A stretch of 64,000 nt of DNA from Morinoia aosen (GCA_030386875.1 CM059570.1:31921422-31985421), one strand, 5' to 3'; shown: positions 10,825 to 23,796, numbered from the stretch's first letter. Notes: generated by a model not told the origin, from the sequence alone. Program-made: numbers and translations.

Positions 10825-11410
10825 CCAAAAAATATGGTAAATCAGAAGGATATGTCAGTTATCGATTTTACACTTTTTGGTGCCTGAACCTAATTAATTG
10901 AATCAAAATAAACAAGTTTTCTTCTATGCACTTTCCGTCTCAAATGAGTATTTTACGATATATAGCGGTAGGTTTAGTTTCGTCTTTGATGACGAATGCG
11001 CTCGAATAAACAGCTACTCATCGATTTTCGTTTTTTTTGCTTGAATCATGGTAATAACATCGAAATAAACAACTTTTCTTCCATACACTTTTTTCGTCAA
11101 ATGAGTATTTAACGAGGTATAGCGGTAGGTTTGGTTTCGTCTTTAATGACGATCGCGTTGAAAGCGAGTGCGCATTGCAGTGTTGCTGTCCGACGTGCTC
11201 TTTGAATTACTTGCCACTTCAAACACTGGAGTTGCGGTAAGTCATTTACCGCTATAACTAATAAAATACTCATTTGAGACGGAAAGTGCATAGAAGAAAA
11301 CTTGTTTATTTCGATTAAATTAACTATGTTTAGGCATTGAAATTTACGAAATCGATAACTGACATATCCTTTAGATTAACTGACATATCCTTCAGATTCA
11401 CCAAAAATAT
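10825..11410. mobile_element. Foldback element 2, adjacent to element 1
   Basis: The arms at about 10828-10960 and 11255-11410 are inverted: GGATATGTCAGTTATCGATT, AAATAAACAAGTTTTCTTCT and GTCTCAAATGAGTATTTTA occur in both orientations. A third, direct copy of part of the arm lies at 11062-11160, so the left arm is partly duplicated. No coding sequence. The two foldback elements are separated by only ~15 bp. Confidence 0.6.
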
Positions 11411-13964
11411 TTCCGATCCCTTGGTTACAGAATGAAAATTATTAAATTTAAAAATTGGTTCCAGACGTGTTAATGTTCAAGTAGCATTGTTTTCCAAACT
11501 TATATCGAAGTATCGTTCACCCTGCTAAAATTGAACTTGCGTTGCGTTGCCTTCCTTTAAACGAGGTTAACCCTGCGTTAGTTACCTGGAATTACCAAGC
11601 ATTGTTAGCCCACAGTATGAGGTTTATACTGTACATCGCAGTACAGAAATGTTTACTGTTGTTAATTATACACAATAAAATATGGCCCACAACTTGTGCA
11701 GGATGTATCAAAAATTCGAGGTAAACGTTTTGAAAGGATTGCAGTTTCTAATATGAAAAATGCTGTAGCCTAAAGCGAACGATAACACAAAAAAAAATTC
11801 AAAATCTATGAAGTTACGCACGATTGAGGTCATAGATCATTCAGTGACTTACGCAGATGATGATCCATTATTTGTCTTTTGGCTCTAAAATACCCACTCC
11901 ATTGCATTGTTATACGAACGTAAAATCAAAGATCCACTCGGACGGCATGGAGTTCAGTGACTGCTGGCGCCTCTTTGCGGAACGATCGCCGTCCGGAATC
12001 AGCCATTGTGCTCGAGTTTTTCGGACCGTCTCTCACGAAGTTGTCTCCGCCGACCACCGGAACCATCGCTGGTGGGGGAGGCTGGACGTGGCAGAACTGA
12101 TCGTCAATTTGATGTAATGATGTTAATGTGATTCTCTTGGCAGAAAGCGTTCCGAAAAATTTTTTTGATGATGAAACAACACTCTGGGAAGACGTTTCTA
12201 TTCAGTGGCTGGTTCTTGAGATATTGTTTTACACTTTCATGTTTGGGCTGTGTTATGTCAACCTAAAATTATCCACAGCATTTAGTAGATTTAATAAGCA
12301 TGCAGGTGTACACTTCTGCTACTCCCATTGTAACAGCTCGTTGTATTAAGTTACAGTTTTCATACTGCAACAGAACTTTGTTCAGAAGAGTTTATTCGAT
12401 CGAAATAAATGGATGATAATATTTTTAAACGAAATAGTGAGATATGAAATAGTGTGATATGCAGAGCGTAAAATGGTGCAGAACTTTAATGAAGCTGAGT
12501 ATCTATTTATATATGGTTTAAGCGAAAGGGAATGGAACTCTGAGTTTGTGCTAATAACGCCAGTGATGATCAGTCGCTAAGTACTTCGTATTTTCCTATT
12601 AGCTAATGCGAATCTAAGTTTCCTGGCTTTTATGAGGTAAAAATAAAATAAGACAGTAAAATATTTCGTTATTATGCTCGGGAAAATGTGCTTTGTTAGT
12701 TTCCCAATTTTTACGCAGCATGTAGATTTCAATGGCCCAATAATAATAAATTGTGGACGCCATATTATTGCAAATATCTACACGCCAAAGGAACTTTCTG
12801 TCTTTACATAGCTCTAACGCTCACATTCTCGGCAATACATACGCTACTAACACATTTTAAACATAATTATGTTGGTCCCCGATTCAGAATTAACAGAGCG
12901 AAACACGACAACGGAAGTGAAAACTTGCGCATTTAGAACGACTCGTACGGAATTTATTAAGGCACGAATGCTTTCTTTTTGCCTTGTACAGATCTAGATG
13001 CCGCAAGTGCGAAAAACCTCGAGAATGAGAGCATAGCTCGCAGCCAGTCTAAACAGACGAGCTGTCGTGACGCTCTCCATCTGATAACGTCACACTCACA
13101 ACGATGGTCAGATGAGTCTCTCGAAAAGTGCGAGAACCTCGTCGATTTTTATGCGTATAAGAATAAACGTTGTATAGACGACGCTCATTGAAAGCGTTTT
13201 TCAATATCCTCGTGAGGAATTTCGTGGACACAGTTAATTAGGGGTGAAGATGTCACGGAAAGAAATTTTTGATTAACCATTTAATTCGACTATTTAACAA
13301 TGCTTCAAGTACAAGATTATAGCTACTAAATGACAATCTTTTCTATCCATTCACAAGTCTGGAATACAACAGAAATGTTATCGTAGATTGCTTTTGATCT
13401 TCACGTCTGAAAATTTTAAATGGCTTTTCTACTATGATATTGATTATTGGTGTGAGTCTTCGTAAGAAAGAGTTTCCTTACCAAGTTTTGTAATGAGTGA
13501 TTGGCACGAAAACAACACCGGCACCGGTTGAAAATAGCGAGAAAATTTCTTGAACCTAGAGTTTTTAAGCGTGTATCATGCACAAAAAAGAACAAATGTT
13601 ACGCATATTTATACTCCGTCATCAGCCAAGTATAAAAAACGCCGTTTCATACTTTCCAAACAGAGTAGAAATTCTCTTTCGAATGAGTATAGATTCCACA
13701 TTCTATTGATAAAACGACTGGAACATACATTAGAAAAAACGAGTCTGACAACATTTCGTGTATTTTAAAGCTATTAAATGAAAACTTGACACCACAAATA
13801 ATTTTCACTCATGATTTCTTCGCGGAACCATAACGCACAGCTCGCATTTTTGCGGAGGATAATGAGAGGGCGGCACGGCCTCTCGCTGCTCCGCTGCATG
13901 ATCGACACGTGCTGCGTTCGGATGTGAAACGCCATAAGAGAAAGCAGAGCAAAGTAACCTTTAA
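11411..13964. other. Intronic sequence with one GC-rich patch
   Basis: AT-rich except for about 11935-12115, where GC rises and an 86-codon plus-strand frame occurs (11857-12117). I recognise no domain in it. A smaller GC patch lies at 13020-13140. Otherwise nothing seen. Confidence 0.35.
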
Positions 13965-14298
13965 GGGGATATTTTTATGGACTACAATATTTCGAAGGGA
14001 TAGTGATTCTTTGGATGTATACCGAGCCCCAAAATAGAGGCTGGATACGGCTGTATTTCTACGGGGTGCAATGTTTAGCAAAGATAGTGATAATATACTA
14101 AGCCTCGAGATAGAGGCTGGATACGGCTATATTTTTTTACGGCGTGCAATGTTTAGAAGAAATGATAGTGATACTTTAGGGATATTCTGTGCCCTAATAT
14201 ATAGGCGGATACGGCTGTATTTTTATACTCTGAAATGTTAAGAATAAATAGTGATACTTTGGGAGCATACTGGACCTCGAGATAGAGGCTGGATACAA
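13965..14298. repeat. ~80-bp degenerate tandem repeat, about 4 copies
   Basis: Units share GGATACGGCTGTATTT, a GTGCAATGTTTAG segment, ATAGTGATA and CTCGAGATAGAGGCT. GGATAC recurs at roughly 14043, 14119, 14206 and 14291. Divergence is substantial. The CTCGAGATAGAGGCT part is weakly palindromic. Confidence 0.75.
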
Positions 14299-15528
14299 GT
14301 TTAGAACGCCGTAATTTGGAATTTATTTATAACGTGAATTTCATACAACGATTTAACGTTTTATTTGAACTCTCCAAATGAAGAAAACCTTGGGAACGTC
14401 ATGTAAAATTTTTTTGACCAATGCAATTAGAGACTTACATCAAGAGCTTTGCATATTGCAGAAATTAAATCGCTCTCATGAGAACAACAGACAAATGCAT
14501 TTTAATGCACATTATACACGCAGAAGATGTTCCACATGTTCAATGGCTGCCAAGCCATAGAGCGAAACAAATTTGAGGAGTTTGAAAATATGAGTAGGCG
14601 TAAAATGTGTTAAAATGACTAATACTGTTAAGCCTAACGAATTAACATTTGTCAAGCTTTGCATCTATACCCCTAAGACGTATAATGAAGAACTTTGAGA
14701 CGTATATTTGAAAAATTTTCTTAACAAACAGTTAAATTGTGCAAATAATTTTAGGTCTTTATTTATCAAGTTATAACTGAAAATAAACTTATTATTCAAT
14801 CATTTCCAAGTAAACTAGGGTTTTGAGTTTGAGCTTCTGTGTATCCCTAAGCGCGATCGTTTTATGGATCGATTGTGCCTCAAGTCTTGTAAATTTGTGC
14901 TCTGAAAATATGTTTTTCATTCGCGAGTCGACGATAAGTGAAAATATTTTATTCATTTTTCAATCAACGAAATAGAAATTTAAAAAAAATTAATTCTCAT
15001 CGTTGCAGTTAATTTTAGAATTATTTTAAGTTGATAAGAAGTAATGACTACGACATTTTCAATCTAACAACCATAACATGCATATATTTGATCTCACCTG
15101 TACATCGGAATCAATTTCCAATAAGTGAAGAATTAAATAAGAACTAATTTTTTATCATAGTCATAATTTAATTTAGGCATAACTTCACATAGACAACTAA
15201 TTAAAAGTACTCTTCATTCTTCATTTAAGTTTAAACAAATAATTCTGTATTGCTGTTTGCAGACCCCGGCCGTACAGGGGAGCCCAGCGGGGCACCTCAC
15301 ATTGCAATCCAAATGAAGGACGCAAAAAAATATTGAGAGTGAAAGGAGAACAGCTCACTGGAGTGGAACGATTGAACCCTCCCTTCCCTACCCACTTGAT
15401 AAAAATCAAACTATACTATACTTAAACTAAGCTATATAACTCGTGTCAAATTATGGTTTATGAAAATGAAATGTATGTTTGAAATATATGTAAATGACTA
15501 CTCAAACCTAAAAAACCAAAATCACTAT
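14299..15528. other. Intronic sequence, nothing recognised
   Basis: AT-rich. One short GC-richer segment (15255-15375) has no coding signature that I can support. Confidence 0.4.
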
Positions 15529-15705
15529 AGGCTTTCTTTAACCGAAAAGTGCATTGAATGCTGATTTCACATGGGCTTTCCGACTAGACATTCGAGATAA
15601 AGTTTGGTACATGCGTGAGCTATGCACGCCTTCGTTTTAGAAGCGTAAGTGTGCGTGTTTGAGAATCACTCGCTATCACGTGAGAATCAGACTTGAAACT
15701 AAAAA
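15529..15705 (+). repeat. 177-bp direct repeat, copy A
   Basis: It begins AGGCTTTCTTTAACCG and ends CAGACTTGAAACTAAAAA. The same 177 bp occurs at 17334-17510 with only one substitution that I can see (CACATGGG versus CACACGGG). No coding frame spans it. Solo-LTR-like pairing, segmental duplication or two insertions of one small element are all possible. Confidence 0.85.
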
Positions 15706-17333
15706 AAAGAGTTGCTGAATGTCCTAATCGATTTGAACCAACAGTATTTCTATTCTAAAACGTTGTCACACCTGAAGTTATCTGATGAATTGGTTGAATA
15801 AATTTAATTATCTGTAATGTTCTTATGGAAAGACATATTTCAATTAAAATGGATAAGCCAGCGAGAAAAAATCTCCTTAGTGTGAACGAAGCATGAGTAA
15901 TGAGTAAATTACGTATTGCGAGATTTTAAAATATTTTAGGCTTTAAAAAAATGTGTCCAATGACAAATGATCTGTTAAGGGAACACAATCACAAAAAAAA
16001 AAACAAGAATATTGTACTTTTCAAAAGCTGTCCAGTATTTTAATCAAAATTATCTCACAATCACATACTGTAACAGTTGAAAAAAATTAATGCCATCAGA
16101 AAAGTGAAATTCAACATCAAAACAATGAAACATAAGTTGTATATTTTTACGAAAGTCCAACTCGGTCAGATGTGTAAAATATCGCATGATGAGTATCTTC
16201 AAGTGAATTCTCAGTGTTCGTCATGTGCCAAAGACGCAGAAATATCACAACTTCGAGTGCTATTTCTTCAATGTCATGCTTGCTAATTGTGTAGCATTGC
16301 ACGCATGCAATGCAAGGTAGCACACGTGAGCAAAAGAAGTTCGGAAGTTCGATGGAAATAAGCAGCACGGGCCTTCACTTGATTCTATGTCATTCCCTGT
16401 GACTTTTTAGGGCCGCTACATGACCAGTTGATAAAGTGGGTTAGTTGTTTTTATATGTGAGGATATAAGAGCCTGGATCAGCCAGTGAGCAACAATAAAA
16501 AAAATTCAGAAAATACGCATGAATTTTTAGTGGTCATATCTAGTGAAACCTTTGTGACAACTAAATCAACCAATTTACCTTCAAAAGGGATTTCATCATT
16601 TTTCTCCATGATTATGAGTAGGAAAACTAAGCAAAATATTTCAGACGATAACATGAGACATTTCAGATACATTAAAGCAGTCTTTCTAGCCTCAGATTGT
16701 AAGGTGTTTTTCCGTGGAACTGAAACATTTCAAGTGAATTCATGAAAATACTAAGGATTGCTTTATGACCTACAGAAAGTTCTGACGGTTCTAATACAAC
16801 TTCCTGCAAATGTTCTAACTCTATTTAGCTCCCCATCAAATGGCGTTCAGATCATCATGCAACTCAGAAATTCTATCTTTGAAAACGATTATACCGGGCC
16901 CATGCAAATCCTTGAGATTTAAGCAAAATGACTCAATAATAGGTTCAGTTACACGCAGTTAGCTACTGTCATGAAGAGTTAAACAATACGCGACTAACAA
17001 AAGAACAGAGTTCGAAGAACAGCTAGACTTTCCCACCCACCTGCGTCACCGCAAATTCATGACGCAGGTCGCAAATTCAATCATTTCATTGTCAAGCGGA
17101 CCTCATTTCACAGCTTTTCATCGGAATATTTGTCACCTAAGCCAAAGCGTGTGATTTTGGACAGCGCTTACAGTTCTTACGCAATAGATCTACTTTCTCT
17201 TTCTCATCAAACCACAGGGTGAACAAAAACAGCTTCGTACACAGAAAGCATTCGCCGATTTAGCAAACATATAAATCTTTACACACTCAAAAAGTGTGAA
17301 CACGTACCGCTATTGCTCTCGGAAAAAGTTTGC
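15706..17333. other. Sequence between the two 177-bp direct repeats
   Basis: About 1.6 kb of AT-rich DNA without gag, protease or reverse-transcriptase motifs and without an obvious primer-binding site after copy A. This argues against a simple LTR element. Small open frames at 16077-16286 and 16485-16745 have no recognisable domain. Confidence 0.4.
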
Positions 17334-17510
17334 AGGCTTTCTTTAACCGAAAAGTGCATTGAATGCTGATTTCACACGGGCTTTCCGACTAGACATTCGA
17401 GATAAAGTTTGGTACATGCGTGAGCTATGCACGCCTTCGTTTTAGAAGCGTAAGTGTGCGTGTTTGAGAATCACTCGCTATCACGTGAGAATCAGACTTG
17501 AAACTAAAAA
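17334..17510 (+). repeat. 177-bp direct repeat, copy B
   Basis: Same orientation as the copy at 15529-15705 and identical except for one base. The identity extends exactly to ACTAAAAA and then stops, as does the upstream boundary at AGGCTTT, so both edges are sharp. Confidence 0.85.
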
Positions 17511-17657
17511 TTTGAGCACCGAAGAAGAGTCGAAAGATTTCATTATTTTTTTAGCACATTAATTGTAATTACTATCGATGAATCTCTGGAGGAAAGTCGG
17601 ACGAGCGGAACGCGTGCCGGTGCATATCACGCGCCAGAGACACGGGGGCCCGTCACG

Positions 17658-17955
17658 CAAAATTAGGAACGCGGTCTGCAGCACGGAGATTTTTTCCACT
17701 GCGGTAACATCACCACATGCGAATGTTCAATAAATTGGGAAATTTTTCGCTCTATATTTAAATTAGGAATGCGGTCTGCAGCACAGAGATTTTTTCCGCT
17801 GCGGTGACATAACCTCATGTGAATGTACAATAAATTGAGAAATTGATCGCTGTATATTCAAATTAGGAACGCGGTTTGCAGAATTTTTTCCACAACGGTA
17901 ACATCACCCCGCGCGAATATTCAATAAATAAAGAAATTTATCGCTCTACATTTAA
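17658..17955. repeat. ~101-bp tandem repeat, 3 copies
   Basis: Three copies start at about 17659, 17760 and 17861 with AAATTAGGAAYGCGGTYTGCAG. They continue through GATTTTTTCC, GCGGTAACATCACC and TTCAATAAAT to CGCTCTATATTT. The third copy has a small internal deletion. The units carry CpG-containing GCGG blocks in an otherwise AT-rich region. Confidence 0.8.
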
Positions 17956-18660
17956 ATGTTAAAAACGCCCTATAGATAAGTAAACACACCTCCTGTATAA
18001 CGTCTAGTAAATAAATAGTTTTGTCGTTCGTCATTCTTAAACATTGTCCAGAAAACCGGAGGGTAACTCCGATCATCAGTGTAAAGCAAAGTAGAGAAGC
18101 TGTTGTTTAGAGAAACCACTTTAGTTTTAGCTCATAATTTCTTGGTCATAGGTCATCCACATTGCAAATCATGGCAAAATTACGCCGCGAAGGCGTTCCT
18201 TCGTCTGGTACTTTCTAAAGGACATGAATAAATATCAACAACCAACATTTCTCTTCGTCTGTGTTGCTAGGTGTATTATTAATACAGACGATTTTATTAC
18301 ATTTACCGCAGCTTAAATATTAGTAATATTTTCAAACATGTAAAAACATCGTTGCAGTGATTTTGATATTGAAGTTTGATGCTAATGCTGTTCGCAAACA
18401 GGCTTCACTGTCAGTTGCAGCTTTTCACATCAGTAATGAAATCTCAATTTCGATTGCCAGCTTCGGAAATACAAAAAAATTGTTGATATTGCCAGAAATA
18501 CAAAAATATACATTATTTTTATGGGCCGATGTGAGTGCTGACTTAAATCAAGCAAGCCTTCTTTAATTCCAAAATCTGTCGTAAAACTGAAAAATGGGGA
18601 GTCAAAAGATGTTTTTATTACTTCAAAAGGTACTGAAAATATAGGACATGTTGTCATTCG
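17956..18660. other. Intronic sequence, nothing recognised
   Basis: AT-rich, with no supported feature before the large minisatellite begins. Confidence 0.4.
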
Positions 18661-21600
18661 TTGTACAGGTCTCGAAACGAACAGGTTGTTGTACAGGTCA
18701 TGAGGCATACAGGTTGTTGTACAGGTCATGAGACGTACAGGTTGTTGTACAGGTCATGAGGCATACAGGTTGTTGTACAGGTCATGAGACGTACAGGTTG
18801 TTGTACAGGTCATGAGACGTACAGGTTGTTGTACAGGTCATGAGGCATACAGGTTGTTGTACAGGTCATGAGACATACAGGTTGCTGTACAGGTCATGAG
18901 ACGTACAGGTTGTTGTACAGGTCATGAGACATACAGGTTGTTGTACAGGTCATGAGGCATACAGGTTGTTGTACAGGTCATGAGGCATACAGGTTGTTGT
19001 ACAGGTCATGAGACGTACAGGTTGTTGTACAGGTCATGAGACATACAGGTTGTTGTACAGGTCATGAGGCATACAGGTTGTTGTACAGGTCATGAGGCAT
19101 ACAGGTTGTTGTACAGGTCATGAGGCATACAGGTTGTTGTACAGGTCATGAGACGTACAGGTTGTTGTACAGGTCATGAGGCATACAGGTTGTTGTACAG
19201 GTCATGAGGCATACAGGTTGTTGTACAGGTCATGAGACGTACAGGTTGTTGTACAGGTCATGAGACATACAGGTTGTTGTACAGGTCATGAGGCATACAG
19301 GTTGTTGTACAGGTCATGAGACGTACAGGTTGTTGTACAGGTCATGAGACGTACAGGTTGTTGTACAGGTCATGAGGCATACAGGTTGTTGTACAGGTCA
19401 TGAGACGTACAGGTTGTTGTACAGGTCATGAGACATACAGGTTGTTGTACAGGTCATGAGGCATACAGGTTGTTGTACAGGTCATGAGACGTACAGGTTG
19501 TTGTACAGGTCATGAGACGTACAGGTTGTTGTACAGGTCATGAGACGTACAGGTTGCTGTACAGGTCATGAGACGTACAGGTTGTTGTACAGGTCATGAG
19601 ACATACAGGTTGTTGTACAGGTCATGAGACATACAGGTTGTTGTACAGGTCATGAGGCATACAGGTTGTTGTACAGGTCATGAGGCATACAGGTTGTTGT
19701 ACAGGTCATGAGGCATACAGGTTGTTGCACAGGTCATGAGACGTACAGGTTGTTGTACAGGTCATGAGGCATACAGGTTGTTGTACAGGTCATGAGACGT
19801 ACAGGTTGTTGTACAGGTCATGAGACGTACAGGTTGTTGTACAGGTCATGAGGCATACAGGTTGTTGTACAGGTCATGAGACGTACAGGTTGTTGTACAG
19901 GTCATGAGACATACAGGTTGTTGTACAGGTCATGAGGCATACAGGTTGTTGTACAGGTCATGAGGCATACAGGTTGTTGTACAGGTCATGAGACGTACAG
20001 GTTGTTGTACAGGTCATGAGACATACAGGTTGTTGTACAGGTCATGAGGCATACAGGTTGTTGTACAGGTCATGAGACATACAGGTTGTTGTACAGGTCA
20101 TGAGGCATACAGGTTGTTGTACAGGTCATGAGACATACAGGTTGTTGTACAGGTCATGAGGCATACAGGTTGTTGTACAGGTCATGAGACATACAGGTTG
20201 TTGTACAGGTCATGAGACGTACAGGTTGTTGTACAGGTCATGAGACATACAGGTTGTTGTACAGGTCATGAGGCATACAGGTTGTTGTACAGGTCATGAG
20301 ACGTACAGGTTGTTGTACAGGTCATGAGACGTACAGGTTGTTGTACAGGTCATGAGACATACAGGTTGTTGTACAGGTCATGAGGCATACAGGTTGTTGT
20401 ACAGGTCATGAGACGTACAGGTTGTTGTACAGGTCATGAGACATACAGGTTGTTGTACAGGTCATGAGGCATACAGGTTGTTGTACAGGTCATGAGACGT
20501 ACAGGTTGTTGTACAGGTCATGAGACATACAGGTTGTTGTACAGGTCATGAGGCATACAGGTTGTTGTACAGGTCATGAGACATACAGGTTGTTGTACAG
20601 GTCATGAGGCATACAGGTTGTTGTACAGGTCATGAGACGTACAGGTTGTTGTACAGGTCATGAGACGTACAGGTTGTTGTACAGGTCATGAGACATACAG
20701 GTTGCTGTACAGGTCATGAGACGTACAGGTTGCTGTACAGGTCATGAGACGTACAGGTTGCTGTACAGGTCATGAGACATACAGGTTGCTGTACAGGTCA
20801 TGAGACATACAGGTTGTTGTACAGGTCATGAGACGTACAGGTTGTTGTACAGGTCATGAGACATACAGGTTGTTGTACAGGTCATGAGGCATACAGGTTG
20901 TTGTACAGGTCATGAGACATACAGGTTGTTGTACAGGTCATGAGACGTACAGGTTGTTGTACAGGTCATGAGACGTACAGGTTGTTGTACAGGTCATGAG
21001 ACATACAGGTTGTTGTACAGGTCATGAGGCATACAGGTTGTTGTACAGGTCATGAGACATACAGGTTGTTGTACAGGTCATGAGACATACAGGTTGTTGT
21101 ACAGGTCATGAGACATACAGGTTGTTGTACAGGTCATGAGGCATACAGGTTGTTGTACAGGTCATGAGACATACAGGTTGTTGTACAGGTCATGAGGCAT
21201 ACAGGTTGTTGTACAGGTCATGAGGCATACAGGTTGTTGTACAGGTCATGAGGCATACAGGTTGTTGTACAGGTCATGAGGCATACAGGTTGTTGTACAG
21301 GTCATGAGGCATACAGGTTGTTGTACAGGTCATGAGACATACAGGTTGTTGTACAGGTCATTAGGCATACAGGTTGTTGTACAGGTCATGAGGCATACAG
21401 GTTGTTGTACAGGTCATGAGACGTACAGGTTGTTGTACAGGTCATGAGACATACAGGTTGTTGTACAGGTCATGAGACATACAGGTTGTTGTACAGGTCA
21501 TGAGGCATACAGGTTGTTGTACAGGTCATGAGACATACAGGTTGTTGTACAGGTCATGAGACATACAGGTTGTTGTACAGGTCATGAGGCATACAGGTTG

Positions 21601-22735
21601 TTGTACAGGTCATGAGACGTACAGGTTGCTGTACAGGTCATGAGACGTACAGGTTGTTGTACAGGTCATGAGGCATACAGGTTGTTGTACAGGTCATGAG
21701 ACATACAGGTTGTTGTACAGGTCATGAGGCATACAGGTTGTTGTACAGGTCATGAGGCATACAGGTTGTTGTACAGGTCATGAGGCATACAGGTTGTTGT
21801 ACAGGTCATGAGACATACAGGTTGTTGTACAGGTCATGAGGCATACAGGTTGTTGTACAGGTCATGAGACATACAGGTTGTTGTACAGGTCATGAGGCAT
21901 ACAGGTTGTTGTACAGGTCATGAGACATACAGGTTGTTGTACAGGTCATGAGACGTACAGGTTGTTGTACAGGTCATGAGACGTACAGGTTGTTGTACAG
22001 GTCATGAGACATACAGGTTGTTGTACAGGTCATGAGGCATACAGGTTGTTGTACAGGTCATGAGACATACAGGTTGTTGTACAGGTCATGAGGCATACAG
22101 GTTGTTGTACAGGTCATGAGGCATACAGGTTGCTGTACAGGTCATGAGACATACAGGTTGTTGTACAGGTCATGAGGCATACAGGTTGTTGTACAGGTCA
22201 TGAGGCATACAGGTTGCTGTACAGGTCATGAGACATACAGGTTGTTGTACAGGTCATGAGACGTACAGGTTGTTGTACAGGTCATGAGACATACAGGTTG
22301 TTGTACAGGTCATGAGACATACAGGTTGCTGTACAGGTCATGAGACATACAGGTTGCTGTACAGGTCATGAGACATACAGGTTGCTGTACAGGTCATGAG
22401 ACATACAGGTTGTTGTACAGGTCATGAGACATACAGGTTGCTGTACAGGTCATGAGACGTACAGGTTGTTGTACAGGTCATGAGACATACAGGTTGCTGT
22501 ACAGGTCATGAGACATACAGGTTGTTGTACAGGTCATGAGGCATACAGGTTGTTGTACAGGTCATGAGGCATACAGGTTGTTGTACAGGTCATGAGACAT
22601 ACAGGTTGTTCTACAGGTCATGAGACGTACAGGTTGTTATACACCTCTGGTGAGACGCACAGGTTGTTGTGCAGGTCACTAGACGTACAAGTTATTGTAC
22701 AAGTCACGAGACGTACCTGTATATACTGCTGTACA
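18661..22735. repeat. 4-kb minisatellite: about 145 copies of a 28-bp unit
   Basis: The unit is ACAGGTTGTTGT followed by ACAGGTCATGAGRCRT, with a strict 28-bp period. It is itself a degenerate dimer, with two TACAGGT half-units per repeat. Variation is almost confined to two places: the end (GGCAT, GACGT or GACAT) and one T/C (GTTGTTGT or GTTGCTGT). Edge copies are degenerate (TCTCGAAACGA on the left; TACACCTCTGGTGAGACGCA and CACTAGACGTACAAGTTATT on the right), the interior nearly uniform. Because 28 is not a multiple of 3, no long open frame exists. Each unit contains AGGTCA. No unique spacers occur, so it is not CRISPR-like. Confidence 0.97.
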
Positions 22736-23332
22736 GTTTAGAAGACGCACAAGTCGTTGAGCAGGTCGTCAGTGCCCTTGCGCCTGTTTTACAAGAGTTT
22801 TGTCCGTCCCTGATGCCTGCTAATGAACTTGAGAAAGTTTCTCATGCAGGAGCGACGCATTCCTTCCCGAGCTGCTCACAAACACCAAGCGAAGGCGCCC
22901 AGGATTTTCTCTTGAAATTTCGCCAAGGGAACAGTGTGTCTCAAGTACGAGAACAAAAGCGCTTTTAAGAGTCTAAACTAGCGATACGTAAACTTGGCAT
23001 CATCCATAGCGAACAATGATACAAAAATACATCACTGCTATAGGAAATTACACCAGGTGTGTAGTTGTTTAGTGAGTTACGTGCGCGCGCAATAAGTGGG
23101 TTATGCGAAAGCAATTGATGTGTTATATGTTCGAATGAAATGCGTATAGATCACTGACACTCAACAATGAAGAACATCCACTGAAACTTCACAGAGATGG
23201 CGCATATGTTGTTGAAAATATCGAAGTAGAATACTTCATTTTTGTGTGACATAAACACCTCTGGTGAACTTAGAGCTACACGAAACAGACGCTGCGTATC
23301 CATTATACGTTCGTCTAACTCAACGCAATTAC
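22736..23332. other. Intronic sequence after the minisatellite
   Basis: A 99-codon plus-strand frame (22669-22968) begins inside degenerate repeat units and continues into unique DNA. I recognise no domain and treat it as chance. Nothing else seen. Confidence 0.4.
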
Positions 23333-23480
23333 AGGATGTTTCAGAACAATAGGTACAAAATTGCACACCAAGGAGAAAATGGCCAGATAAATACTTTTTC
23401 TTCCATGAAATTTTCCGAAAAAAATCGGGTTTTTGAGATATTAGCTGTATATTTTTTTCAGAACAAAGATGTAATTTTCA
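23333..23480 (+). mobile_element. Solo inverted terminus of a Tc1/mariner-like element
   Basis: About 145 bp starting AGGATGTTTCAGAACAATAG is homologous to the long inverted termini of the element at 31852-32482: GGTACAAAATTGCACACCAA, GAAAATGGCCA and CATGAAATTTTCC are shared. No opposite terminus or transposase follows; a SINE-like copy abuts it at 23489. It is a remnant terminus of the same transposon family. Confidence 0.55.
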
Positions 23481-23488
23481 AATTATCA

Positions 23489-23796
23489 CAACAAAGAGAG
23501 GAAGGAGGACGGAACAATTTTGTGAGTAATTAAGGCGACGGGGAGTTTATGACCCACACCTTGCACATAGAAATTCTAAAAATGAAAGAAGTTTATAAAA
23601 CAAGATAAAAGTTGAAGAAGGAGATAACGGGGCTGATAAAAAAGACAGCAGTTAACCGATAAAAGATAGTCTTTACAAAACGAAAGACCTATTTTCTTCT
23701 AACAAAATGTTGGCCTACCTAAATTCCAGCTCGGGACCTCATACCTGCCAGGGAGGCGCTAATTCCTGTAGATACAAAAATTGTATCCCCTCAAGG
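23489..23796 (-). mobile_element. SINE-like repeat, copy 4 (tail missing)
   Basis: On the minus strand the head is the best preserved in the window: TTGTATCTACAGGAATTAGC, then GCCTCCCTGGCAGG and GAGGTCCCGAGCTGG. These resemble A-box and B-box regions of a tRNA-derived promoter. The body contains CTTTTATCTTGTTT. The 3' simple-repeat tail is absent; the copy stops at GAGGAAGGAGG against the solo Tc1-like terminus. Confidence 0.55.

Noticed and set aside
15529..17510. LTR retrotransposon with 177-bp LTRs
   Set aside because: No retroviral-type protein motifs, primer-binding site or polypurine tract between the repeats, and ends are not TG...CA.
18661..22735. CRISPR-like array
   Set aside because: The 28-bp units follow each other without unique spacers and the window is eukaryotic; it is a minisatellite.
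22669..22968. 99-codon open frame at the right edge of the minisatellite
   Set aside because: It begins in degenerate repeat units and has no domain.
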